Assembly (NCBI GenBank): GCA_947500135.1
Contig: CANMQX010000005.1
Span: 124,001-188,000, forward strand
Direction of reading: 5' to 3'
From: an uncultured Paracoccaceae bacterium
GTDB lineage: Bacteria; Pseudomonadota; Alphaproteobacteria; Rhodobacterales; Rhodobacteraceae
DNA: 64,000 nt
The notes beneath the pieces are model-generated. The model saw only the letters and a list, made by a program, of their open reading frames with translations, searched no databases and was not told the origin of the DNA. The first letter of the stretch is position 1; every line of letters begins with the position of its first letter. Both the position numbers and the translations under genes were made by a program. Positions 45,454 through 55,337 of this stretch are shown piece after piece.

Positions 45454-46259
45454 TCCGCAACGTCCTTTCTATCGCGGGTTCTGATCCGTCTGGTGGCGCC
45501 GGTGTGCAAGCCGATCTTAAAACCATTGCGGCAAATGGGGCCTATGGCATGGCTGCAATTACGGCCCTGACCGCACAGAATACGCAAGGTGTCAGCGGGA
45601 TCGAGCTGGTCTCTCCCGATTTTGTAAAAGCCCAGATTACAGCTGTTTTCGCAGATATACGCGTGGACGCTGTCAAGATCGGAATGATCGCCAATGCCGA
45701 TATCGCGCAGGCGGTGGCAGAGACGCTGAAAGGGAATTGCAACGCGCCCATCGTGCTGGACCCGGTGATGATCGCCAAAGGCGGCGCGCCGCTATTGCAA
45801 CCCGACGCGATTGCGGCGCTGCGCGAAGCACTTTTGCCGCTGGCGACGGTGATCACGCCCAACCTGCCAGAGGCCGCACATCTGCTGGGGGCACCGGTGG
45901 CCACAAACCACGCCGAAATGGCAAGGCAGGCCGAAGAATTGGCCACGCTCGGCCCACAATCAGCCTTGATCAAGGGGGGCCATTTAGCAGGCGACGAAAG
46001 CCCCGATGTGTTGTGGGCCGATGGGCAACCGCACTGGTTCAACGCACCGCGCACGCCCGGCAAGAACACCCATGGCACAGGTTGTACATTGTCTTCTGCA
46101 CTCGCCGCCCAACTGGCGCAGGGCCACCCGATTGTGCAGGCCACCATGGCGGCCAAGTTCTATGTCGCGGGCGCCATCGCAAAGGCCGACGCCTTGTCGG
46201 TCGGCGCAGGACACGGACCAATTCACCATTTTCACAGCCTCTGGAAGGACGCGACATGA
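45450..46259 (+). CDS. thiD: Hydroxymethylpyrimidine/phosphomethylpyrimidine kinase
   Basis: Phosphorylates HMP and HMP-phosphate. 269 residues. It begins VLSIAGSDPSGGAGVQADLK (residues 4-23), contains TALTAQNTQGV near 33-43, VDAVKIGMI near 72, VLDPVMIAKGG, and NTHGTGCTLSSALAAQLAQG (ATP and catalytic-Asp-equivalent region) near 206-225. Third gene of the riboswitch operon. It overlaps the following SDR gene by four bases (ATGA). Confidence 0.96.
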   Translation: MIRNVLSIAGSDPSGGAGVQADLKTIAANGAYGMAAITALTAQNTQGVSGIELVSPDFVKAQITAVFADIRVDAVKIGMIANADIAQAVAETLKGNCNAPIVLDPVMIAKGGAPLLQPDAIAALREALLPLATVITPNLPEAAHLLGAPVATNHAEMARQAEELATLGPQSALIKGGHLAGDESPDVLWADGQPHWFNAPRTPGKNTHGTGCTLSSALAAQLAQGHPIVQATMAAKFYVAGAIAKADALSVGAGHGPIHHFHSLWKDAT

Positions 46260-47020
46260 ACAAACCCTTGAACGAACAAATTACCCTGATCAGCGGCGCT
46301 GGCCGGGGCTTGGGGGCGGCAATTGCACAAGCCTTTGCCCGCGAAGGCGCGCGGGTTGTCATCAACTATCGCAACAGCGAAACCGCAGCACAAAACTTGG
46401 CGGCATCACTGGGCGACCGCGCCATGGCCGTACAGGCCGATGTGCGAGACGCAGATCAGGTGGCAACAATGATGGAGACGGTCAGCAACGCATTCGGATC
46501 AGTGACCACCATCGTTCACAACGCGTTGTCCGACTACAGTTTTAACGGTGACGGTCGGGATACGCTTGATACAATCTCGGCAAAGGCGCTTTTGGCGCAA
46601 CACGATACGGCGGTTGTCGGGGCGCTGAACCTGATCAAGGCCGCTGTGCCAGACATGGAAAAGGCTGGGTTTGGCAGGCTGATCACAATCGGTACAAATC
46701 TGGTGCAAAACCCCGTCGTGCCCTATCACGACTACACATCGGCCAAGGCGGCATTGCTGGCGCTCACGCGCACTGCCGCAGCAGAGCTTGGGCCAAAAGG
46801 GATCACGGTCAATATGGTCTCGGGTGGGCTTTTGCGGACGACCGATGCCAGCGCAGGCACGCCCGATGCGGTGTTTGACATGATCGCGGCCAGCACGCCC
46901 CTCCGTTCCGTTACGACACCAAATGAAGCCGCCGATGCCGTTTTGTTCTTTGCCAGCCCGTGGGCGCGGGCAGTGACAGGTCAGAACCTGATTGTCGATG
47001 GCGGCTTGGTCTTCGGATAA
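46256..47020 (+). CDS. SDR-family oxidoreductase in the thiamine operon
   Basis: 254 residues of 3-oxoacyl-ACP-reductase type: LISGAGRGLGAAIAQAF near 10-26, VIHNAL-type segment VTTIVHNALSDYS where most have NNAG, and catalytic ITIGTN...YHDYTSAKAALLALTRTAAAEL (Tyr-x-x-x-Lys) near 160-180. It starts inside the thiD stop, so it is co-translated and under the TPP riboswitch. The usual NNAG is HNAL here and the catalytic-Ser position reads IGTNLVQN, with Thr rather than Ser. Substrate unknown; a link to thiazole or pyrimidine precursor chemistry is an inference from position. Confidence 0.85.
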   Translation: MNKPLNEQITLISGAGRGLGAAIAQAFAREGARVVINYRNSETAAQNLAASLGDRAMAVQADVRDADQVATMMETVSNAFGSVTTIVHNALSDYSFNGDGRDTLDTISAKALLAQHDTAVVGALNLIKAAVPDMEKAGFGRLITIGTNLVQNPVVPYHDYTSAKAALLALTRTAAAELGPKGITVNMVSGGLLRTTDASAGTPDAVFDMIAASTPLRSVTTPNEAADAVLFFASPWARAVTGQNLIVDGGLVFG

Positions 47021-47030
47021 GGTTGCGCGG

Positions 47031-47726
47031 CTATAACGCCAGATCAGCCATTAAGTGCTGCTTGGTGTAATCGGCCTTATCGGCGGCCTGCTTCACCCGG
47101 CCTTGCTCCATCACGGCAAACGTATCGGCAATCCGGTAGGCGAAATCAGCGTTCTGTTCCACCAGCACAATCGCCATCTGCCCCTGATCGCGCAGCGTTT
47201 CCAGCGCATCCCCGATCTGTTGGATGACATTGGGCTGGATGCCCTCGGTCGGTTCGTCCAACAGCAACACCTTGGGCTGCGTGATCAGCGCCCGAGCAAT
47301 GGCAAGCTGTTGCTGCTGGCCGCCAGACAGGTCACCCCCGCGCCGGGAGCGCATGTCGCGCAGCACCGGGAACAGGTCAAAGACGAAATCGGGTATCTGA
47401 TGATCGGCCCTTGGCAGACAGGCAAACCCTGTCTCCAAATTTTCCAGAACACTCATCATCGGGAACACTTCACGGCCCTGCGGGACGTAAGCAACACCCG
47501 CCCGTGCTGCATTGTAGGCCGAGTTCAGTTGGACACGCCTTCCACCGACGGACACCTGACCACCAGCAACAGAATGGCGCCCGGAAATAGCCTTGAGCAA
47601 ACTTGTTTTCCCCACACCATTATTGCCCATCACCGCCGTGATTTGCCCAACTGCGGCGGTCAGCGACACATCAAACAGGATCTGGCTCTGCCCGTATTTC
47701 AGATCAATGCGCTGCACATCAAGCAT
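47031..47726 (-). CDS. urtE: Urea ABC transporter ATP-binding protein UrtE
   Basis: 231 residues. Walker A GNNGVGKTS near 34-42, ABC signature LSGGQQQQLAIARAL near 133-147 and Walker B VLLLDEPTEGIQP near 155-167. LivF-like with the urea-type TEGIQPNVI segment. The start at 47726 (MLDVQRIDLKYG) overlaps the urtD end by eight bases. Last gene of urtABCDE. Confidence 0.93.
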   Translation of the reverse strand: MLDVQRIDLKYGQSQILFDVSLTAAVGQITAVMGNNGVGKTSLLKAISGRHSVAGGQVSVGGRRVQLNSAYNAARAGVAYVPQGREVFPMMSVLENLETGFACLPRADHQIPDFVFDLFPVLRDMRSRRGGDLSGGQQQQLAIARALITQPKVLLLDEPTEGIQPNVIQQIGDALETLRDQGQMAIVLVEQNADFAYRIADTFAVMEQGRVKQAADKADYTKQHLMADLAL

Positions 47727-48468
47727 GTGCGCGCCCCAGATATACATCAATGACAGTCTGGTTCGACGTCACATGATCCAGACTGCCCTCGGCCAGCACG
47801 GACCCTTCGTGCAGGACGGTCACCTTGCAATCCAGACGGCGCACGAACTCCATATCATGCTCGACCACCACAACCGCGCGGGTCTTGGCCGCTTCTTTCA
47901 GAATATCTGTGGTCTTTTCACGCTCTTCGGGCGTCATCCCCGCTGCCGGTTCATCAACCAGCATCAAACGAGGTTCCTGCGCCAGCAGCATCCCGATTTC
48001 GAGCCATTGCTTTTGTCCATGGCTCAACTCTCCGGCAACACGGGTCAGGCTGTCGGATAGGCCGATCTGTTCTGCCACTGCCTCAATCCGCGCTGCATTC
48101 AATTTCGTCTTTTTATGCATCAGCACGACAAACGGCCCGCGTGGGTTCTTCAGCGCCATGGCGAGGTTCTGGCGCACCGTCTGCGCCTCAAACACGGTGG
48201 GTTTCTGGAACTTGCGTCCGATGCCCTCCATCGCGATCTGGCTTTCGGACATGCCCAGCAAGGATATGTTGCGGTCCCCCCAGATCACCCTGCCTTCATC
48301 CGGTTTGGTCTTGCCGGTCACGATATCCATGAAGGTCGTCTTGCCCGCACCATTGGGGCCGATAATCGCGCGCAGCTCTGCCGGCGCAAAGTTGATCGAC
48401 AGGTTATTGATCGCACGAAACCCGTCAAACGTAACCGACACGCCAGAAACTTCCAAAAGCATGCTCAT
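47719..48468 (-). CDS. urtD: Urea ABC transporter ATP-binding protein UrtD
   Basis: 249 residues, LivG-like. Walker A GPNGAGKTT near 38-46, FQKPTVFEAQTVRQNLAMAL (Q loop) near 89, signature LSHGQKQWLEIGMLL near 149-163 and Walker B LMLVDEPAAGMTPEE near 167-181. The LSHGQKQWLEIGM form is characteristic of UrtD. It overlaps urtC by four bases. Confidence 0.94.
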   Translation of the reverse strand: MSMLLEVSGVSVTFDGFRAINNLSINFAPAELRAIIGPNGAGKTTFMDIVTGKTKPDEGRVIWGDRNISLLGMSESQIAMEGIGRKFQKPTVFEAQTVRQNLAMALKNPRGPFVVLMHKKTKLNAARIEAVAEQIGLSDSLTRVAGELSHGQKQWLEIGMLLAQEPRLMLVDEPAAGMTPEEREKTTDILKEAAKTRAVVVVEHDMEFVRRLDCKVTVLHEGSVLAEGSLDHVTSNQTVIDVYLGRAHA

Positions 48469-49631
48469 GATTGTTTCCTCACCAGCAGATCAAACAGGCC
48501 GCCGATGCCCTTGGGAAAGAATAACGTGACGGCGACGAATGAAAAACCAAGCAGCACCAACCACCAATCGGTCCATTGGATCGTGTAAAAACCAAGGTTG
48601 ATATTGGGTGCGCCACCGCCTGTGAACCAGCTGGAAACAAGCGATACGAAAGCCGCCCCAATAGCAGCACCATACAACCGCCCCCGCCCACCGATGGCCA
48701 CCCAGACCGCCAGATAGATCGAGGCGATTGGCGCGATTTCACCCGGGTTAATGATGCCCGCCTGGGGGTAATACAAGGCGCCTGCAATACCCGCTACAAC
48801 CGCAGTGACGGTGAATACAAACAGCTTATAGCGTTCCACATGATAGCCTAGGAACCGTACGCGCGCCTCATTATCGCGAATGCCTTTGATCACGCTGCCC
48901 ATCTTGCCAGACACGATCCATGCAAAGAAAACATAACCCGCGCCCAGCGCGATGGCCGATGCAATGAAAAAGATGATCGACACCGTCGATTGCGGTAAGT
49001 CACGGTAGCCGGGGATATTCTGCAAACCAGACAACCCGTTATTGCCACGCAAACCGCTATCGTTCTGGAACAGGTACAGGGCCAGCGCGAGTGTCATCGC
49101 CTGCGTCAGGATCGATAGGTAAACGCCCGTGACGCGGCTACGGAAAGCCAGCCAGCCAAAAGCAAGCGCCAGCAGACCGGGCACAAGGATCACCATCAGC
49201 AGCTGCAAAAACAGGCTATCCGCAAAGGTCCAGATCAGCGGGAATTCGGAACTGCCCACAACCCCGAAAATCTGGTTCCCGATAGCGTCTGAAATCTCTG
49301 CCGCAGTGGACGGGATCGCTTGAGCGGCGAGGCTTTCAATGACGATCAGTTCGGTTCGCGCATACATCAGCCACATGCCAATGGCATACCCGCCGATGCC
49401 GAAAAATGCGAAATGGCCCAGCGACAATATCCCGCAATAGCCCCAGACCACATCCATCGCGATCGCAACCAGACACAGGCACAGCGTTTTGCCCAACGTC
49501 TTGATGAAAGAGGTTGAAATGACACCAACCCCGCTGACCTCCGAAAGGATGGTGACGATGACATTGAACAACGCGAGGATGGCGATAAACCAAATCACGG
49601 ATGGATTTTGGGCCAAGAATGATCTTTGCAT
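48465..49631 (-). CDS. urtC: Urea ABC transporter permease UrtC
   Basis: 388 residues, LivM-like with about ten hydrophobic segments. DVVWGYCGILSLGHFAFFGIGGYAIGMWLMYAR near 50-80 and NNGLSGLQNIPGY are UrtC features, and VKGIRDNEARVRFLGYHVERYKLFVFTVTA is the cytoplasmic coupling region. The start at 49631 (MQRSFLAQNPSVIWF) follows the urtB stop by four bases. Confidence 0.94.
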   Translation of the reverse strand: MQRSFLAQNPSVIWFIAILALFNVIVTILSEVSGVGVISTSFIKTLGKTLCLCLVAIAMDVVWGYCGILSLGHFAFFGIGGYAIGMWLMYARTELIVIESLAAQAIPSTAAEISDAIGNQIFGVVGSSEFPLIWTFADSLFLQLLMVILVPGLLALAFGWLAFRSRVTGVYLSILTQAMTLALALYLFQNDSGLRGNNGLSGLQNIPGYRDLPQSTVSIIFFIASAIALGAGYVFFAWIVSGKMGSVIKGIRDNEARVRFLGYHVERYKLFVFTVTAVVAGIAGALYYPQAGIINPGEIAPIASIYLAVWVAIGGRGRLYGAAIGAAFVSLVSSWFTGGGAPNINLGFYTIQWTDWWLVLLGFSFVAVTLFFPKGIGGLFDLLVRKQS

Positions 49632-49635
49632 GGGT

Positions 49636-51576
49636 CTAATCCGCCGCCGCGCGGCCTTTGAGGGCGACAATGCCCTTGGGCCGGAACTGAATGAAAAGGA
49701 TGATGAACAGGATCATGTATGTCTGTGCGGCCAACGTGTTGGAGGGGTTCAACCATTCGATGCCCTTCTGCAGAAAGCCGATCAGCGACGCCCCCGCCAG
49801 CGTCCCCCATACATTGCCAACGCCGCCCACGACCACAGTCATGAAGCTCTGCACGATGTAATCGGCGCCCATTTCGGACGTCACCTTGGCATAAAGCCCA
49901 ATTGCGACACCCGCGATCCCAGCGATGCCGGACCCCAGACCGAAGGTCAGCATATTGATCCGGTCGGGGTTGATGCCCATTGATGCGGCCATGCCGGGAT
50001 TTTGGGTGACCGCGCGCACTTCTAGCCCTAGCCGGGTGCGTTTGAGCACGAACAGGATCACGGCCAGAAACACCAGCGCGAGCACGAAAATAGCAATGCG
50101 GATGTAGCTGATGGCAATCACATCGTTGAACATCAGCGCCCCGTCCAGCCATTCGGGCGAGGTCAGCGGGCGGGCTTGCGTGCCAAAGATATTCTTGGCC
50201 AATTGCTGCAAAGCGATGGAAATCCCGAAAGTGGCCAACAAAGTCTCCAGCGGGCGATGATACAGATGGCGGATCACCAGCCGCTCCATCGCGACACCCG
50301 CGCCGAAGGTGATCGCAAAGGCCAAGGGTAGTGCTATGATGATGGACAGGGTGTAATCGGGCACGAATTGCTGAACGACAAAGCCGGTATAGGCACCCAT
50401 CATGATAAATTCGCCATGCGCCATATTGATGACGCCCATGACGCCAAAGGTAATGGCCAGACCAATCGCCGCAAGAAAATAGATAGAGGCAAGCGAGAGC
50501 GCATCCAGCCCCAGATCAATGGCCTGGCTCAACGCCACATTGGTTTCAGTTGCGCGTAGTGCAACCCGCGCTGCATCAGTGATGGCTGCATCCGGTTCGA
50601 TATAAGCGGTATAGAAAACATGGGCTGCCACCGCATCAGCCTGTGCCTGCGGTTTCACGCGGGGCGGCGCCAGACCCTCTGCCGCAAGCTTGTCATATGC
50701 CAACCAACGGCCCGCATCGGTGCCCAGCGCATGAACCGGGACGCCGCCGACTTTCGCATCTGCTATGTTGGCGACAAGCGCCGCGCGAATATCATCGTTG
50801 GACACCAGCGCTGGGGCACGCTCTGCCGCGACAAGACGCGCATAGGCCTCGCTGTGCGTGATATTGGTACCAACCTGCAGAATTTGTGCCACATTGGCAT
50901 CACCCGGCACAGTCGCTGCAACAGCGGCAGTCGTCGACAATAGCCGGTTCAAAACAGCGCGCACATCGACAGACAGGTCACCCGACAGTGCCTCAATCGC
51001 CGCAATCCGGGTTTCTGTTTTATCGGCGAAAAGCGCGCCCAACATCCCGGCAAGCCGGGTTTTGGTTTCTTTCAACGCAGGATCAGGTTCTGCGTCTATT
51101 GACGCCTGCAACGGGGCCAATTGACTGGCATCCATGCTGCGCGCAATGGCCTCAACTGCGGCCTGCCGTCTGACGATGTCAGGATCGGATAGCTGGAACT
51201 GCACCAAGGCATCGCCAATCGCACGGCGCACACCACCATTGGGGCGGGATTCGGTCAGATCATCCTCCGCCGCCTGCAGTTCGGCCCCGGTATCCAGGTC
51301 GCCCAGGGTTACGGTATCGCCTTCGGCAATCACACGAAAGAACAAACCATCGCTGTCGCGCTGCACAATCTCGCGGTCGCGCCAGGCCTCAAGAAAGGGC
51401 ACAGCCTGCGGAAACCCGCTGGCGACCAAATCATCCAGCACAACGCCAACCGACTGGCGTCCGGGTTTCAAAACCTCACCCCGATGGGTTTGCAAGATGT
51501 CCTGAAGTGTTTGGGAAAAAGCAACAGCGGGGACGGTCAGCCACAGTGCGAGGGCTAAGGAAATCAGTCGAAGCAT
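49636..51576 (-). CDS. urtB: Urea ABC transporter permease UrtB
   Basis: 646 residues. After a signal peptide (LALALWLTVPAVAFS) comes a periplasmic region of about 320 residues with helical repeats (VRRAIGDALVQFQLSDPDIVR...). It is longer than usual but typical of UrtB-type proteins. A LivH-like membrane domain follows: DALSLASIYFLAAIGLAITFGVMGVINMAHGEFIMMGAY. The GVINMAHGE coupling motif is intact. Lies between urtA and urtC. Confidence 0.93.
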   Translation of the reverse strand: MLRLISLALALWLTVPAVAFSQTLQDILQTHRGEVLKPGRQSVGVVLDDLVASGFPQAVPFLEAWRDREIVQRDSDGLFFRVIAEGDTVTLGDLDTGAELQAAEDDLTESRPNGGVRRAIGDALVQFQLSDPDIVRRQAAVEAIARSMDASQLAPLQASIDAEPDPALKETKTRLAGMLGALFADKTETRIAAIEALSGDLSVDVRAVLNRLLSTTAAVAATVPGDANVAQILQVGTNITHSEAYARLVAAERAPALVSNDDIRAALVANIADAKVGGVPVHALGTDAGRWLAYDKLAAEGLAPPRVKPQAQADAVAAHVFYTAYIEPDAAITDAARVALRATETNVALSQAIDLGLDALSLASIYFLAAIGLAITFGVMGVINMAHGEFIMMGAYTGFVVQQFVPDYTLSIIIALPLAFAITFGAGVAMERLVIRHLYHRPLETLLATFGISIALQQLAKNIFGTQARPLTSPEWLDGALMFNDVIAISYIRIAIFVLALVFLAVILFVLKRTRLGLEVRAVTQNPGMAASMGINPDRINMLTFGLGSGIAGIAGVAIGLYAKVTSEMGADYIVQSFMTVVVGGVGNVWGTLAGASLIGFLQKGIEWLNPSNTLAAQTYMILFIILFIQFRPKGIVALKGRAAAD

Positions 51577-51643
51577 GGGTATTTATGCCGATCTGTCAGA
51601 TACGAATGGCACGCAGCACAAATGCCACGTGCCAATTTTTGGT

Positions 51644-52924
51644 TCAGTAGTTCGACGTCAGCTGCACACAGGTCTCGGTCTCGGTGTTGTACATACCGCA
51701 ACCCAATTTCTGCCAGTCAGACTTGAGAACAGCAGACTCAGGCAAGTAGTCAGTCCATGCATCGCCGGGAACCTCTTTGGTTTGGCTGATGATGTCGAAC
51801 TGACCATCGGCGGTGATTTCACCAATCAGGACGGGCTTGGCAAGGTGATGGTTGGGCAGCATGACCGCCGTCCCACCGGTCAGGTTCGGAAATTCCTGAC
51901 CATACATCGCCTCGCGAACCGCATCGACATCTGTGGTGCCCACGTCGGTCACTGCATTCACCCACATGTTAAAGCCGATATAATGGGCCTCCATCGGGTC
52001 ATTTGTGACGCGGTCTTCGCCCATCTTGGCTTTCCATGCGGTAACCCATTCTTCATTGGCTTCGGATTCGCCGGACTGGAAATAGTTCCACGCTGCCAGA
52101 TGACCGACCAGATCGGATGTATCCAGACCAGACAGCTCTTCCTCGCCGACAGAGAAGGCGACGACGGGTATATCATCGGCCGAGATACCAGCGGCGGCGA
52201 GTTCTTTATAGAACCCGATATTTGCGTCACCATTGATGGTCGAGATCACACCAACCTGTTTGCCATCAGCACCCAAGGCCACGACATCAGCCACAATCGT
52301 GGCCCAATCCGAATGGCCAAAAGGGGTGTAATTCACGAAGATATCCTCTGCAGCGATACCATTATCTTTCAGATAGGCTTCAAGGATGTTGTTCGTAGTC
52401 CGCGGATAGACATAGTCCGTCCCGAGCAGCGCAAATTTCTCAACGCCCAGTTCCTCAAGGAAGTAATCCGTCGCCGGGATCGCCTGCTGGTTTGGCGCAG
52501 CACCAGTGTAGAACACGTTCTTGGAGCTTTCTTCGCCTTCATATTGAACCGGGTAGAACATCAGGCCATTCAGCTCTTCGAGTACAGGAAGGGCCGATTT
52601 GCGACTGACCGAGGTCCAGCTTCCGAAGATGACGTTAACCTCGCTGACGGTCAGCAACTCGCGGGCTTTCTCGGCAAATAGCGGCCAGTCGGATGCTGGG
52701 TCAACGACCACGGCTTCGATCTCGCACCCCAATAGACCGCCAGCAGCGTTCTGATTTTCAATCAGCAACTCCATCGTGTCTTTCAGTGTCGTTTCGGAAA
52801 TCGCCATCGTGCCGGAAAGCGAATGCAGCACACCAATTTTGATTGGATCGGCGCAGTCTGCGGCAGCCGCAACAGTTGTGCCAAGCAAGGCAGCCAAAGC
52901 AAGTGCAGAAGTCTTCAAGGTCAT
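51644..52924 (-). CDS. urtA: Urea ABC transporter substrate-binding protein UrtA
   Basis: 426 residues with signal peptide ALALAALLGTTVAAAA. The mature protein starts DPIKIGVLHSLSGTMAISET and contains VNVIFGSWTSVSRKSALPVLEELNGLMFYPVQYEGEE and TDYVYPRTTN, the urea-specific UrtA signature. It delivers urea to UrtBC. No urease genes are in the window. The operon's promoter must lie in the 346 bp upstream. Confidence 0.96.
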   Translation of the reverse strand: MTLKTSALALAALLGTTVAAAADCADPIKIGVLHSLSGTMAISETTLKDTMELLIENQNAAGGLLGCEIEAVVVDPASDWPLFAEKARELLTVSEVNVIFGSWTSVSRKSALPVLEELNGLMFYPVQYEGEESSKNVFYTGAAPNQQAIPATDYFLEELGVEKFALLGTDYVYPRTTNNILEAYLKDNGIAAEDIFVNYTPFGHSDWATIVADVVALGADGKQVGVISTINGDANIGFYKELAAAGISADDIPVVAFSVGEEELSGLDTSDLVGHLAAWNYFQSGESEANEEWVTAWKAKMGEDRVTNDPMEAHYIGFNMWVNAVTDVGTTDVDAVREAMYGQEFPNLTGGTAVMLPNHHLAKPVLIGEITADGQFDIISQTKEVPGDAWTDYLPESAVLKSDWQKLGCGMYNTETETCVQLTSNY

Positions 52925-53270
52925 CGTTATAAGTCCCAGTTGTTGCCGCGGTACGGTGGGCAGATGATCCGCCTCCTTTCCAACTGTGGACTGACCACGT
53001 AGTTAGGACCCGCAACAGTGATGTTGTAGTCGCGTGAGGGGGACAATCTGCCAGGATGACCCTTCGCGCGACGCTAGCGTTCTTACGAACTCCCGCAGTT
53101 CATGCGGCAGTGCAGAATAATACCAGTGGAATGATGGATCAGCCGTCGCAGCCCCGCTGCCAAGCCTAAAAAACTTGCAAGAAGCATCCGCGCTGCCCGC
53201 TTTTTCAACAGTGCGTACACTCAACTGTTCAAAAAGCAGGCGGCATGCCCCGCCTGACCACCCGCCCGTT
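52925..53270. other. 346-bp intergenic region between urtA and the SLC13 gene
   Basis: Holds the urtA upstream region and the SLC13 terminator. On the minus strand TTGGCAGCGGGGCTGCG (53147-53163) has the GG-N10-GC spacing of a sigma-54 promoter, but it departs from consensus and lies about 220 bases before the urtA start. No gene was seen. Confidence 0.35.
53231..53256 (-). terminator. Intrinsic terminator of the SLC13-type gene
   Basis: On the minus strand CAGGCGG and CCGCCTG form a stem around GGCATG and are followed by CTTTTT, directly after the stop at 53271. Confidence 0.85.
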
Positions 53271-55154
53271 TCAGAACACGAGGTTCAGCATCAGCAGCGA
53301 CACAACCAAAAACAGGATCGTCATGATCCCCCCGCTTTTGACAAAATCGATCACCTTGTAACCGGCAGGCCCCATGATCAGCGCATTGACCTGATGTGTT
53401 GGAATGATGAACGAATTCGACGTTGATATCGCCACGGTCAGCGCAAAAAGCGCAGGGTTCGCCCCGGCGGCGACAGCGATGGACACCGCCAGCGGCACCA
53501 AAAGAACGGTCGCACCCACATTGGACATCACCAGCGAAAACACCGTGGCCAGCACCGCGACACCCGCCTGCAGCGACCATATCGGCCAACCATCCAGCAG
53601 TATCAGAATCTGCTGGGCGATCCATTCAGCGGTCCCCGTATTCTGCACCGCCTGCCCTAACGGGATCAGACTGGCCAACAGGAACACAGTGTTCCAGCCA
53701 ACAGCGCGGTAAGCTTCATCAATGCTCAGCACCTGCGATAGCAGCATGCCCACCGCCCCGGTCAAAAGGCAAAGCGACAGGCGTATATCGGTAAACAGGA
53801 TCAGCGATAGCGAGACAGCAAAGAACAAAAGCGCCCAACCAACCTTATGCGGTCGCAATTCGTCCTGCGGAAAGTCCGCTGTGACCACGATAAAATCCCG
53901 ATCCTGCTTGACGCGGGTCAGATTGTCCCAGCGGGTATGGGCCACAAGCATGTCGCCCGCCTGAAACGGCACAATGCCGATCTGGGTCGGTTCATGGTCA
54001 TCGGCTTTGACATGGCTCAGGGTCTCCTCACCCCGGTGAATAGCCAGCAGGCTCAGCCCATAGGTCTTGCGCAACAGCAGGTCGCGCGGGCTTTTGCCAA
54101 TCAGGCTGGAATCCGGCGGCACAACCAATTCCGCGACACCGGCATTGGTTGGCGCAAATTCCTCCACAAAGACATCCAGATCAGGCCGGATGCGCAGCCC
54201 GAATTTCTCGGCAAAGTTCCGAACGCTAGCACTGTTGCCGATGATCGCCAACCGGCAAGGGGCTGCAATCTCTGCCGTCAGTATCTGGATCATCGACGCC
54301 TTGCCACGATAGAAGGTCGAGATGATGTAGATATTATTTTCATTGTTGATATCGGCAAGAATCTGTCCGACCAGCGGGCTTTCCGCAGGCACATCCACCT
54401 CGAAAACCTGTGCATGCAACCCATAAACCCGTTCAAGATATTCGGTTGTGCCATGGCCCGATGCCACCTCACCCGCATCGGCCGTGCCCGGCAGCACCCA
54501 CCGGCCCAGCAGCAGAAAATAAAGGATGCCCGTTGCGATCAGAGCCGCCCCGATAGGTGCCACGGAAAATAGCCCGAATGGTTCCATCTTCATGTCGTCG
54601 GGCAGGGTTTCGTTCGCGGTCAGGATCAGATCGTTGAGCAGGATCAGCGGCGATGACCCAACCATGGTCATGGTGCCGCCAAGGATCGCACAAAACCCCA
54701 TCGGCATCAGCAACCGGCTTAGTGGGATGCCCGAACGCACTGATATCCGGCTGACCACAGGCAGGAACAGGGCCGCCGCCCCCACATTTTGCAGAAAGCT
54801 TGAGATGACGCCAACGGTCCCCGACACAATGGGCAGCACCCGCGCCTCGGACGTGCCGCCATGTTTCAGGATGGCCGCCGCAACCTTGTTCATGATCCCG
54901 GTGCGGTCCAGCCCGGCTCCAACGATCATCACCGCAATAATCGAAATCACGGCGTTTGACGCAAACCCGTCGAACAAATGCGTGACATCGGCAAGCCGTT
55001 CCAGGCCAGGCGCATAGCTCAGGATTCCAACAAGGACGAGGACCAGCAAAGCCGCCAGATCAATACGGATAATCTCGGACACGAAAAGAAAGACAGTGAA
55101 GCATAACAGCCCGATCACCACGGCCATCTCTGTTGTGAAACTCAGTGTCTCCAT
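53271..55154 (-). CDS. SLC13/DASS-family transporter with TrkA-C domains
   Basis: 627 residues. Membrane parts (about 1-190 and 410-627) flank two central TrkA-C/RCK-C domains (EVDVPAESPLVGQILADINN near 235 and ELVVPPDSSLIGKSPRDLLL near 330), the layout of CitT/YfbS-like carriers of sulfate, dicarboxylates or similar anions. SSFLQNVGAAALFLPVVSR and VMSNVGATVLLVPLAVS carry the two SNT/QN-type ion motifs. The start at 55154 (METLSFTTEM) has GGGGACGGG upstream. Substrate not determined; a regulatory ligand for the TrkA-C domains is likely. Confidence 0.9.
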   Translation of the reverse strand: METLSFTTEMAVVIGLLCFTVFLFVSEIIRIDLAALLVLVLVGILSYAPGLERLADVTHLFDGFASNAVISIIAVMIVGAGLDRTGIMNKVAAAILKHGGTSEARVLPIVSGTVGVISSFLQNVGAAALFLPVVSRISVRSGIPLSRLLMPMGFCAILGGTMTMVGSSPLILLNDLILTANETLPDDMKMEPFGLFSVAPIGAALIATGILYFLLLGRWVLPGTADAGEVASGHGTTEYLERVYGLHAQVFEVDVPAESPLVGQILADINNENNIYIISTFYRGKASMIQILTAEIAAPCRLAIIGNSASVRNFAEKFGLRIRPDLDVFVEEFAPTNAGVAELVVPPDSSLIGKSPRDLLLRKTYGLSLLAIHRGEETLSHVKADDHEPTQIGIVPFQAGDMLVAHTRWDNLTRVKQDRDFIVVTADFPQDELRPHKVGWALLFFAVSLSLILFTDIRLSLCLLTGAVGMLLSQVLSIDEAYRAVGWNTVFLLASLIPLGQAVQNTGTAEWIAQQILILLDGWPIWSLQAGVAVLATVFSLVMSNVGATVLLVPLAVSIAVAAGANPALFALTVAISTSNSFIIPTHQVNALIMGPAGYKVIDFVKSGGIMTILFLVVSLLMLNLVF

Positions 55155-55337
55155 CCCGTCCCCACGCAATACAGTGACGACCAATTGCCGAAAAATGCGG
55201 CAAAGGACATCAGTTTACTCTTATAAGACTGTAGTTTGGACCAAATAAGGACGTTTTGTCAGGGATTTTCTTTTTGATCGGATAAATGTGCGGGTCACAC
55301 GGCGGTGTCAGACACTACGGAAACTTAACTAAAGCAC

